Shown here piece by piece: positions 27,709 to 35,216 of a stretch of DNA of 64,000 nt. A program made the translations under genes and the position numbers. Position 1 is the stretch's first letter. Each line of letters begins with the position of its first letter. The stretch is from Pseudomonas californiensis (lineage in GTDB: Bacteria > Pseudomonadota > Gammaproteobacteria > Pseudomonadales > Pseudomonadaceae), in contig NZ_JAGTPK010000023.1 of assembly GCF_021147775.1 (NCBI RefSeq), positions 1 through 64,000 of the forward strand. The letters are read 5' to 3'. Below the pieces are notes generated by a model. It searched no databases. It was not told the DNA's origin and saw nothing but the letters and a program-made list of their open reading frames with translations.

Positions 27709-28239
27709 ATGCGTCAAAGCCTGATGTGCCTGTTGCTGTTGATCAGCCTGCCTGCCGTGGCGCAGATCTATAAATACACCGACGCGAATGGCAATACGGC
27801 CTTCAGTAATCAGCCGCCCAATGGGACCAGGTCTGAAGTCGTCGAGTTGCCGCCCCTCAACAGTGTCGAAACACAGGCACCTGTAAGACCCGCGCCAAGC
27901 CCTGCCGCACCACCGCCAACCGGGCAAAGTCAGCCAGTGGCGGCTTACGACACGCTGGAACTGACCGATCTGCCAACCGACGAAGCGCTGCGTGCCAACA
28001 ACGGTTCGTTCATCATCGGCGTCAAAATCCAGCCCCGGCTACAACAGAACCATCGGTTGCAACTGTTGCTGGACGGCAATCTGTATGGGCAGCCTTCCAA
28101 TCTGCCACGTCTGCAGGCAATCAATATCGACCGTGGCGAGCACAGCTTCGCCGTGGTGGTGAAGGATGGCGAACGCGTGATCCAGCAAAGCCCTACCATC
28201 ACGCTGACAGTGCAGCGCGTCCACCTCGGTACGCCATGA
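27709..28239 (+). CDS. DUF4124 domain protein, periplasmic
   Basis: A 176-residue protein from MRQSLMCLLLLISLPAVAQ, giving a clear signal peptide; an ATG 16 codons upstream is in frame but would bury it. Right after the cleavage site is the DUF4124 module (IYKYTDANGNTAFSNQPP). A Pro/Ala spacer and a beta-sandwich-like C-terminal half follow. Family function is unknown. It overlaps the next gene by ATGA. Confidence 0.8.
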   Translation: MRQSLMCLLLLISLPAVAQIYKYTDANGNTAFSNQPPNGTRSEVVELPPLNSVETQAPVRPAPSPAAPPPTGQSQPVAAYDTLELTDLPTDEALRANNGSFIIGVKIQPRLQQNHRLQLLLDGNLYGQPSNLPRLQAINIDRGEHSFAVVVKDGERVIQQSPTITLTVQRVHLGTP

Positions 28240-28250
28240 GGATGCACAGG

Positions 28251-28868
28251 ATGCGAAAGCTGCTGTTGAGCTTGTTGATACTGGCAAGCCTGCCGGCCAT
28301 GGCTGACGTCTACACCTACGTCGACGCGCAGGACAACCGGGTATTCACCGACCAGCCGCGCAAGAATGCCCAGCGCGTCGACATCCCGCCCAGCAACAAC
28401 ATGACCGGAACGCCGCCTACTCGTACCTTGAAGGCCAGCCCCGCGAAACCTGCGCCCAAGGCGATGTTTCATTACGAGCTGCTGAGGATTCTGGCACCAG
28501 AGCCGGATGGCACGGTGAACAGCCCGAGCGGTGACCTGATCGTCACCGTCACCAGCGAGCCGGCGTTACAGCAGGGGCACAGTTATCGGTTGCTGCTGGA
28601 CGGCAATCCAGTGGGTGAGGCCGGGCGCAGCCCGGTGTTCGCCCTGACTGCCATTGACCGGGGTACGCACCAGCTTTCGGTCGAGATTTTTGACGAGCTG
28701 GGTCGGGTTCTGGAGAAAACGCCGAATCAGCCGTTCCATCTGCAACGTGTCACCCTTGCCCAGAAGCGCGCCACCAACCCCTGCAAGGTCGATGAATACG
28801 GGGTTCGCCCGGAATGTCCGCTCAAGGACAAACCGAAACCAGAAAGCAGCATCCTGCCTTTCTTCTAA
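28251..28868 (+). CDS. Second DUF4124 domain protein
   Basis: A paralogue of the preceding gene. I chose the ATG at 28251 (MRKLLLSLLILASLPAMA, 205 residues) because GAGG lies nine bases upstream and the signal peptide begins there; ATGs at 28236 (overlapping the previous stop) and 28242 are alternatives. DUF4124 follows the cleavage site (DVYTYVDAQDNRVFTDQP). Its C-terminal half shares segments with its neighbour (HSYRLLLDGNPVG against HRLQLLLDGNLYG), showing tandem duplication. The pair upstream of ntrBC is common in pseudomonads. Confidence 0.8.
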   Translation: MRKLLLSLLILASLPAMADVYTYVDAQDNRVFTDQPRKNAQRVDIPPSNNMTGTPPTRTLKASPAKPAPKAMFHYELLRILAPEPDGTVNSPSGDLIVTVTSEPALQQGHSYRLLLDGNPVGEAGRSPVFALTAIDRGTHQLSVEIFDELGRVLEKTPNQPFHLQRVTLAQKRATNPCKVDEYGVRPECPLKDKPKPESSILPFF

Positions 28869-29177
28869 GCTGAAAACGCCCCGCCTCAAGCCAGCCCTTT
28901 TTTGGTGCATGATAGGGGGCGTCACGCCACAAGACAGCCCAATTTGGTTCAGAAATGGTCGTCAGTGGGCGCCGTATGCGGGCACATGTGCGAAAAAAGG
29001 TCCGATTTTGCAGTTAAAGCGCTTCTTTTCGGAGCCTTGGTTTGTTTTTTGCAACTTCACTGACACAGCACCCTATCAAGCACCGCATCGGTGGTTTTGT
29101 TTTTGCTGGCCAAGACCGACCAGCACCAGCACCAGCATTGCGCGATTGCGATGTGCCAAAAGAGGTCAATACGCTTC
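28869..29177. promoter_or_regulatory. Upstream region of ntrBC with two sigma-54-like cores
   Basis: This 309-base gap has no convincing gene. It holds two GG-N10-GC cores, TGGTTTGTTTTTTGCA (29038-29053) and TGGTTTTGTTTTTGCT (29092-29107), each resembling -24/-12 elements but lacking the usual CAC after TGG. An NtrC-like half-site TGGTGCA lies at 28903-28909. These features suggest sigma-54/NtrC control of ntrBC but T-rich DNA can give such cores by chance. Confidence 0.35.
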
Positions 29178-30263
29178 ATGACGATCAGCGACGCGCTGCA
29201 CAGACTGTTACTGGATAACCTGACCACTGCCACCATTTTGCTCAATGCCGACCTGCGACTTGAGTACATGAACCCGGCGGCGGAGATGCTGCTGGCCATC
29301 AGTGGGCAGCGCAGCCATGGGCAGTTCATCAGCGAGCTGTTTACAGAGTCCGCCGAGGCGCTGAGCTCGCTTCGTCAGGCCGTTGAACAGGCTCACCCGT
29401 TTACCAAGCGTGAAGCGATGCTCACCGCACTGACCGGCCAGACCCTGACCGTTGACTATGCCGTGACGCCTATCCTGAGCAAGGGCGAAACCCTGCTGCT
29501 GCTGGAGGTCCACCCTCGCGACCGCCTGCTGCGCATTACCAAGGAAGAGGCCCAGCTGTCCAAGCAGGAAACCACCAAGATGCTGGTGCGTGGCCTGGCG
29601 CACGAAATAAAGAATCCGTTGGGCGGGATTCGCGGCGCGGCGCAACTGCTGGCGCGCGAGCTGCCTGAAGAAAGCCTCAAGGATTACACCAACGTCATCA
29701 TTGAAGAGGCTGACCGCCTGCGCAATCTGGTCGACCGCATGTTGGGTTCAAACAAGTTGCCATCGCTGGCCATGACCAACGTGCACGAAGTGCTGGAGCG
29801 CGTCTGCAGTCTGGTCGAAGCCGAGAGCCAGGGATGCATCACGCTGGTGCGCGACTACGACCCGAGCATCCCGGACGTGTTGATTGACCGAGAGCAAATG
29901 ATCCAGGCGGTGCTCAATATCGTGCGCAACGCGATGCAAGCGATCAGCGGCCAGAATGAACTGCGCCTGGGCCGCATCACGATGCGTACCCGCGCCATGC
30001 GCCAGTTCACCATCGGTCATGTACGTCATCGCCTGGTCAGCAAGATCGAAATCATCGACAACGGCCCCGGTATTCCGGCCGAACTTCAGGAAACCATCTT
30101 TTACCCAATGGTCAGTGGCCGCCCGGATGGCACAGGGCTCGGTCTTGCCATCACCCAGAACATCATCAGCCAGCATCAGGGCCTGATCGAGTGTGACAGC
30201 CATCCCGGCCACACCACCTTTTCGATCTTCCTGCCGCTGGAACAAGGAGCAGCTTCGACATGA
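29178..30263 (+). CDS. ntrB: Nitrogen regulation sensor kinase NtrB (GlnL)
   Basis: Cytoplasmic histidine kinase/phosphatase that phosphorylates NtrC under nitrogen limitation and is inhibited by PII. It is 361 residues from the ATG at 29178 (MTISDALHRLLLDNL). An N-terminal PAS domain (residues 6-115) precedes the dimerisation/phosphoacceptor helix with His142 (GLAHEIKNPLGG). The ATP-binding domain shows the N box (QAVLNIVRNAMQA), G1 (DNGPGIP) and G2 (GTGLGLAI). No membrane segment. It overlaps ntrC by ATGA. Confidence 0.97.
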   Translation: MTISDALHRLLLDNLTTATILLNADLRLEYMNPAAEMLLAISGQRSHGQFISELFTESAEALSSLRQAVEQAHPFTKREAMLTALTGQTLTVDYAVTPILSKGETLLLLEVHPRDRLLRITKEEAQLSKQETTKMLVRGLAHEIKNPLGGIRGAAQLLARELPEESLKDYTNVIIEEADRLRNLVDRMLGSNKLPSLAMTNVHEVLERVCSLVEAESQGCITLVRDYDPSIPDVLIDREQMIQAVLNIVRNAMQAISGQNELRLGRITMRTRAMRQFTIGHVRHRLVSKIEIIDNGPGIPAELQETIFYPMVSGRPDGTGLGLAITQNIISQHQGLIECDSHPGHTTFSIFLPLEQGAAST

Positions 30264-31696
30264 GCCGTAGTGAAACTGTCTGGATCGTAGACGACGATCG
30301 TTCCATCCGCTGGGTACTGGAAAAAGCCTTGCAACAGGAAGGCATGACCACGCAAAGCTTCGACAGCGCCGACGGGGTGATGAGTCGCCTGGCGCGTCAG
30401 CAACCGGACGTGATCATTTCCGACATCCGTATGCCGGGTGCCAGCGGCCTGGACCTGCTGGCGCGGATTCGCGAACAGCATCCACGTCTGCCGGTCATCA
30501 TCATGACCGCCCATTCTGACCTCGACAGCGCAGTGGCTTCGTATCAGGGCGGTGCTTTCGAATACCTGCCCAAGCCATTCGATGTCGATGAAGCCGTCTC
30601 GCTGGTCAAGCGTGCCAACCAGCATGCTCAGGAGCAGCAAGGCCTGGACGTTGCACCGACCCTGACTCGCACCCCTGAAATCATTGGCGAAGCGCCAGCG
30701 ATGCAGGAAGTGTTTCGCGCCATCGGCCGTCTGAGCCATTCCAACATTACCGTGCTGATCAACGGCGAGTCCGGGACCGGCAAAGAACTGGTCGCGCACG
30801 CCCTGCACCGTCACAGCCCGCGTTCGGCCTCGCCGTTCATCGCGCTGAACATGGCGGCGATCCCCAAGGACCTGATGGAGTCCGAGCTGTTTGGCCACGA
30901 AAAAGGCGCCTTTACCGGCGCGGCCAACCTGCGTCGCGGGCGCTTTGAGCAGGCTGACGGCGGCACACTGTTCCTCGACGAAATCGGTGACATGCCTGCC
31001 GACACCCAGACACGCCTGTTGCGCGTACTGGCCGATGGCGAGTTCTACCGCGTGGGCGGCCATACGCCGGTCAAGGTGGATGTGCGCATCATCGCGGCGA
31101 CACACCAGAATCTGGAAACCCTCGTGCAGGCCGGCAAGTTCCGTGAGGACTTGTTTCACCGCCTGAACGTGATCCGCATCCATATTCCGCGCATGTCCGA
31201 CCGTCGCGAAGACATCCCGACGCTGGCCAAGCACTTCCTGAGCCGCGCTGCTCAGGAACTCGCCGTCGAGCCGAAATTGCTCAAGGCGGAAACCGAGGAA
31301 TACCTCAAGCACCTGCCATGGCCAGGCAACGTTCGTCAGTTGGAAAACACCTGCCGCTGGATTACCGTGATGGCATCCGGTCGCGAAGTGCATATCAGCG
31401 ACCTGCCGCCGGAACTGCTGAGCCTTCCACAGGATGCAGCACCGGTCACCAACTGGGAGCAGGCGCTGCGTCAGTGGGCCGATCAGGCTTTGTCGCGCGG
31501 TCAATCCAGCCTGCTGGACAGCGCCGTACCGACCTTCGAACGCATCATGATCGAAACCGCCCTCAAACACACCGCAGGCCGCCGTCGCGACGCTGCAGTG
31601 TTGCTGGGCTGGGGCCGCAACACTTTGACCCGCAAGATCAAGGAACTGGGCATGAAAGTCGATGGTGGAGACGACGACGAGGCAGACGAAAGCTGA
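30260..31696 (+). CDS. ntrC: Nitrogen response regulator NtrC (GlnG)
   Basis: Sigma-54-dependent activator, 478 residues. The receiver domain has phospho-acceptor Asp55 (IISDIRMPG); the AAA+ domain has Walker A GESGTGKE (169-176) and the sigma-54-contacting GAFTGA (216-221); a Fis-type helix-turn-helix is at the C-terminus (RRRDAAVLLGWGRNTLTRKIKELG). It presumably activates the sigma-54 promoter of glnA 5 kb upstream. Confidence 0.98.
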   Translation: MSRSETVWIVDDDRSIRWVLEKALQQEGMTTQSFDSADGVMSRLARQQPDVIISDIRMPGASGLDLLARIREQHPRLPVIIMTAHSDLDSAVASYQGGAFEYLPKPFDVDEAVSLVKRANQHAQEQQGLDVAPTLTRTPEIIGEAPAMQEVFRAIGRLSHSNITVLINGESGTGKELVAHALHRHSPRSASPFIALNMAAIPKDLMESELFGHEKGAFTGAANLRRGRFEQADGGTLFLDEIGDMPADTQTRLLRVLADGEFYRVGGHTPVKVDVRIIAATHQNLETLVQAGKFREDLFHRLNVIRIHIPRMSDRREDIPTLAKHFLSRAAQELAVEPKLLKAETEEYLKHLPWPGNVRQLENTCRWITVMASGREVHISDLPPELLSLPQDAAPVTNWEQALRQWADQALSRGQSSLLDSAVPTFERIMIETALKHTAGRRRDAAVLLGWGRNTLTRKIKELGMKVDGGDDDEADES

Positions 31697-31701
31697 TGAA
31701 T

Positions 31702-31732
31702 GGCCGGTACATCCCCAGCGGATGTACCGGCC
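31702..31732. terminator. 13-bp perfect hairpin between convergent ntrC and aldo/keto reductase
   Basis: GGCCGGTACATCC and GGATGTACCGGCC with a CCAGC loop, placed between two convergent genes. There is no T-tract. The sequence just after it (CCGGCCTCTTCGTGAGCA) resembles a degenerate REP element such as that at 41033. Confidence 0.7.
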
Positions 31733-31764
31733 TCTTCGTGAGCATGCTCAGTGACGCGCTGGCG

Positions 31765-32802
31765 TTACTGCGCCAGCGATGGTTTTTCCCAGAGGTTGAT
31801 GCTGCCTTCAACCGCGAAACGGTCGATCTCGGCCAGTTCTTCGCTGCTGAACGCGAGGTTTTTCAATGCTCCGACGTTTTCGACGATCTGCTCGGGGCGG
31901 CTCGCGCCGATCAGGGCCGACGTCACACGCGGATCACGCAGCGTCCACGCCAGGGCCATTTGCGCCAGGCTCTGACCGCGACGTTGAGCGATCTCGTTGA
32001 GTGCGCGTACATGAGCAATGTTCTGCTCGGACAAGTGCGAAGCCTGCAGCGAACCGCCGCCTGGACGGTTGACCCGCGCATCCTGAGGCACGCCGTTGAG
32101 GTACTTGTCCGACAGCAGGCCCTGCGCCAGCGCCGTGAAGGCAATGACACCTGCGCCCAGTTCTTCGGTAGCGTCGAGCAGGTCTTTCTCAACCCAGCGG
32201 TTGAGCATGTTGTAGGCCGGTTGGTGAATCAGCAGCGGTACTTTCCATTCTTTGAGCAATGCAGCGATTTCCCGGGTCTTGGCGCCGGAATACGAAGAGA
32301 TTCCGATGTACAAGGCCTTGCCCTGCTGCACGGCAGTTGCCAGCGCACTTGCGGTTTCTTCCAGCGGCGTGTCCGGGTCAAAGCGGTGTGAATAGAAAAT
32401 ATCAACGTAATCCAGGCCCATGCGTTGCAGGCTCTGATCGAGACTTGCGAGCACGTACTTGCGTGAACCGCCGCCCTGCCCATAAGGGCCAGGCCACATG
32501 TCCCAGCCCGCCTTGCTGGAAATGATCAGCTCGTCGCGGTACTGCTTGAAGTCTTCGCGCAGCAGGCGACCGAAGTTGATTTCGGCGCTGCCATAGGGCG
32601 GGCCATAGTTGTTGGCCAGATCAAAATGGTTGATGCCCAGATCAAACGCGGTGCGCAGCATGGCGCGCTGGGTCTCGATGGGAGTGCTGTCGCCAAAATT
32701 GTGCCATAAACCGAGCGACAAGGCCGGCAACACCAGGCCGCTGCGGCCGGTACGGCGATAAGGCATGTCGTTGTAACGATTTTCGGCAGCGATATAGGTC
32801 AT
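31765..32802 (-). CDS. Aldo/keto reductase (YghZ/MgrA-like, glyceraldehyde 3-phosphate reductase family)
   Basis: A 345-residue NADPH-dependent reductase of the AKR14/YghZ type, which reduces L-glyceraldehyde 3-phosphate and methylglyoxal. The catalytic set is visible: Asp and Tyr in FDLANNYGPPYG, Lys in ISSKAGWDMWPGPYG, and His in IFYSHRFDPDTPLEET. The long WPGPYGQGGGSRKY loop marks this subgroup. The start has AGAGAGGA seven bases upstream. It faces ntrC and lies upstream of no obvious partner. Confidence 0.9.
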   Translation of the reverse strand: MTYIAAENRYNDMPYRRTGRSGLVLPALSLGLWHNFGDSTPIETQRAMLRTAFDLGINHFDLANNYGPPYGSAEINFGRLLREDFKQYRDELIISSKAGWDMWPGPYGQGGGSRKYVLASLDQSLQRMGLDYVDIFYSHRFDPDTPLEETASALATAVQQGKALYIGISSYSGAKTREIAALLKEWKVPLLIHQPAYNMLNRWVEKDLLDATEELGAGVIAFTALAQGLLSDKYLNGVPQDARVNRPGGGSLQASHLSEQNIAHVRALNEIAQRRGQSLAQMALAWTLRDPRVTSALIGASRPEQIVENVGALKNLAFSSEELAEIDRFAVEGSINLWEKPSLAQ

Positions 32803-32851
32803 TGAATCCTCTCTTGTCAGGGGAATGTGCGAGGCATGTCCAGATCATCTG

Positions 32852-32872
32852 CGGCCAGGCGGTACCTGGCCG
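32852..32872 (-). terminator. Hairpin downstream of the sulfonate-binding protein gene
   Basis: CGGCCAGG-CGGTA-CCTGGCCG, an 8-bp stem in the 82-base gap between two minus-strand genes. It lacks a T-tract, so termination is only probable. Confidence 0.4.
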
Positions 32873-32884
32873 GGAGTATCGGAA

Positions 32885-33820
32885 TCATTGTGCGTGCCAA
32901 ACAGCCTGCTGGATATCGACCCGCTTGGGCACCAGGTGGTTTTCGTAAAACAGATCGGCGGTTGCCTGTTGCGCGCGCACGATATCGGGTGTGATCGGCA
33001 GGCTGGGCGACGCAGGCCGGTGGTCAAGATACTGAGTGATGACGGCTTCGGACAAGCCCATGCTGCGCGCCAGGATCTGAATGCTTTCAGTTCGCTGCGA
33101 GCGAGTCAGCGCGTCGGCAGCGGTCAGTTCGTCGAGCACCTGCTGAATGAACAGCCCATTGCCCTCGGCAAACGCCCGGCGTGCGGTGTAGAAAGGGCCA
33201 GACAAACCAAGACCTTCGCCATTCGCCAGCAGTCGACTATGACCTTCGTTGAGCGCAATGGAATAGTACGGGTCCCAGATTGCCCAGGCGTCGACACTGC
33301 CGTTTTCAAACGCGGCACGGGCATCGGCCGGGGTCAGGTAAATCGGCTGAATGTCCTTGAGCGTCAGGCCAGCCTTGTTCAAGACCCGCAACACCACGTT
33401 ATGAGCGCTGGAGCCTTTCTGGAACGCCACTTTACGCCCCTTCAACTCGGCCACGCTGTGCAGCGGACTTTCGTTGCGCACCAGAATGGTTTCGGCCTGC
33501 GGCTTGGACGGTTCCGCACCGATATAGACCAGGTCAGCGCCGGCCACCTGAGCGAAAATCGGTGGAATGTCACCGGTCGATGCAATGTCCAGACTGCCAA
33601 TATTCAAGGCCTCCAGCATCTGCGGCCCTGCAGGGAACTCGATCCACTTGATGTTCGTGTTCGCAAAGCGTTTTTCGAGCAAGCCGTGCTCTTTAGCCAG
33701 CACCAATGTAATCGAGCCTTTCTGATAGCCGATGCGCAGGGTGTCAGGCTCGCTGGCTGCTGCGCTGTTGAACAGGCCGCTGAATGCAAGAATCGCGGCG
33801 ATGAGTGCAAAGGGTTTCAT
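32885..33820 (-). CDS. Aliphatic sulfonate ABC transporter, periplasmic binding protein (SsuA-like)
   Basis: A 311-residue secreted solute-binding protein. The ATG at 33820 has GGAGTCACCC upstream and opens a signal peptide (MKPFALIAAILAFSGLFNSAAAS); an ATG seven codons upstream is less likely. The fold is that of the SsuA/NMT1 class: LRIGYQKGSITLVLAKEHGLLEKRF, EFPAGPQMLEAL, DIASTGDIPPIFAQ, VAFQKGSSAHNV. No permease or ATPase gene is next to it, so it must use a transporter encoded elsewhere. It follows the flavin monooxygenase gene by 17 bases. Confidence 0.9.
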   Translation of the reverse strand: MKPFALIAAILAFSGLFNSAAASEPDTLRIGYQKGSITLVLAKEHGLLEKRFANTNIKWIEFPAGPQMLEALNIGSLDIASTGDIPPIFAQVAGADLVYIGAEPSKPQAETILVRNESPLHSVAELKGRKVAFQKGSSAHNVVLRVLNKAGLTLKDIQPIYLTPADARAAFENGSVDAWAIWDPYYSIALNEGHSRLLANGEGLGLSGPFYTARRAFAEGNGLFIQQVLDELTAADALTRSQRTESIQILARSMGLSEAVITQYLDHRPASPSLPITPDIVRAQQATADLFYENHLVPKRVDIQQAVWHAQ

Positions 33821-33837
33821 GGGTGACTCCTTGTGAA

Positions 33838-35172
33838 TCAATGATCGTTGTGTCTGTTGACCGGGCGCTGAAGACCGAGGTTTTCACGCAGCGTCGTGCC
33901 TTCGTATTCGGTCCGGAACACGCCTCGACGCTGCAGCTCCGGCACCAGCAGGCGCGCCACATCTTCCAGGCCACCAGGCAAATGAGGCACCAGCACATTG
34001 AAGCCGTCGGCAGCCCCTTGTTCGAACCAGGTCTGCAGCTCATCAGCGATCTGCTCTGGCGTGCCGATCAGGCTGTAGTGCCCTCGCCCACCGGCGATGC
34101 GCCGCCCCAGTTGCGCCAGCGTGAGGTTTTCCTGATCAGCCAGTTCGGTGAGCAGTTTCTGACGGCTGCGCTGGCCGCTGTCGGTCAGCGGCAAGTCAGG
34201 TAACGGACCGTCGAACGGATAACCCGACAGGTCGAAGTTACCCAGCATACGGCCCAACAGTGCGACGCCGACTTCGGGCTCGACCAGGTCTTGAAACGAC
34301 TCGAATCTGGCTTTGGCCAATGCCTCGGTTTCGGCCACGACGATAAATACGCCGGGCATGATCTTCACCGAGTCAGCGCTACGCCCGTAGGCGCCCAACC
34401 GCCTCTTGATGTCCGCGTAGAACGCTTGCGCGCTGGCCAGTGAAGTTTGTGCGGTGAACACCACTTCTGCGGTCTGCGCCGCCAGGTCACGGCCGACCTC
34501 CGAAGAGCCGGCCTGCACCAGCACCGGCTGCCCCTGCGGCGAGCGCGCCACATTCAGTGGGCCCCTGACCTTGAAGTGTTCGCCCTGATGGTCGAGCACA
34601 TGCAGGCCCTCGGGGTCGTAGTACTGACCACTGGCTTTGTCGCGCGTAAATGCATCGTCGGCCCAGCTGTCCCAGAGGCCGGTGACTACCTGATGAAACT
34701 CACGCGCACGGCTGTAGCGTTCGGCGTGGTTGACGTGCTCGGTGCGACCGAAGTTCTGCGCTTCGGCAGCCGCATCGGAGGTCACCAGATTCCAGCCCGC
34801 CCGTCCGCCGGACAAGTGATCCAGCGAGGCGAACTTGCGGGCCACGTGATACGGCTCATTGTAGGTCGTGGTGGCCGTGGCGATCAGCCCGATATGGTCA
34901 GTGACCGCACTCAGTGCCGAGAGCAGCGTCAGCGGCTCGAAATGGTCGGAACGCGCCATGCGACTGGCGATATCACCTGTCGCGGCTGCAACGCTGTCCG
35001 CCACGAACAGCGTGTCGAATCTGGCCGCCTCGGCCACTTGCGCCAGATGCTTGTAGTGTTTGAAATCCAGCCCAGCGTCGGCAGGCACTTCCGGGTGACG
35101 CCAGGCAGCAACGTGGTGCCCGGTGGCCATCAGAAAAGCGCCCAGTTTCATTTGCCGAACAGTCGTGCTCAT
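33838..35172 (-). CDS. Flavin-dependent monooxygenase, NtaA/SnaA/DszA family
   Basis: LLM-class (luciferase-like) monooxygenase, 444 residues from the ATG at 35172, which has AAGGAG eight bases upstream; a GTG two codons earlier is possible. Family members use FMNH2 from a separate reductase to cleave C-S or C-N bonds of sulfonates, sulfones or nitrilotriacetate. Characteristic segments are MKLGAFLMATGHHVAAWRHP, the long GRAGWNLVTSD, and VQAGSSEVGRDLAAQTAEVVFTAQ. The linked SsuA-like protein and TonB receptor suggest an organosulfur substrate. Confidence 0.9.
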   Translation of the reverse strand: MSTTVRQMKLGAFLMATGHHVAAWRHPEVPADAGLDFKHYKHLAQVAEAARFDTLFVADSVAAATGDIASRMARSDHFEPLTLLSALSAVTDHIGLIATATTTYNEPYHVARKFASLDHLSGGRAGWNLVTSDAAAEAQNFGRTEHVNHAERYSRAREFHQVVTGLWDSWADDAFTRDKASGQYYDPEGLHVLDHQGEHFKVRGPLNVARSPQGQPVLVQAGSSEVGRDLAAQTAEVVFTAQTSLASAQAFYADIKRRLGAYGRSADSVKIMPGVFIVVAETEALAKARFESFQDLVEPEVGVALLGRMLGNFDLSGYPFDGPLPDLPLTDSGQRSRQKLLTELADQENLTLAQLGRRIAGGRGHYSLIGTPEQIADELQTWFEQGAADGFNVLVPHLPGGLEDVARLLVPELQRRGVFRTEYEGTTLRENLGLQRPVNRHNDH

Positions 35173-35216
35173 ACCCACTCCTTACGATTCATTGCCGGGT
35201 CGTCGCGCACAACGGC

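Noticed and set aside
30176..31570. 464-codon minus-strand open frame opposite ntrC
   Set aside because: Mirrors the conserved ntrC coding sequence; composition is atypical and no start signal is present.
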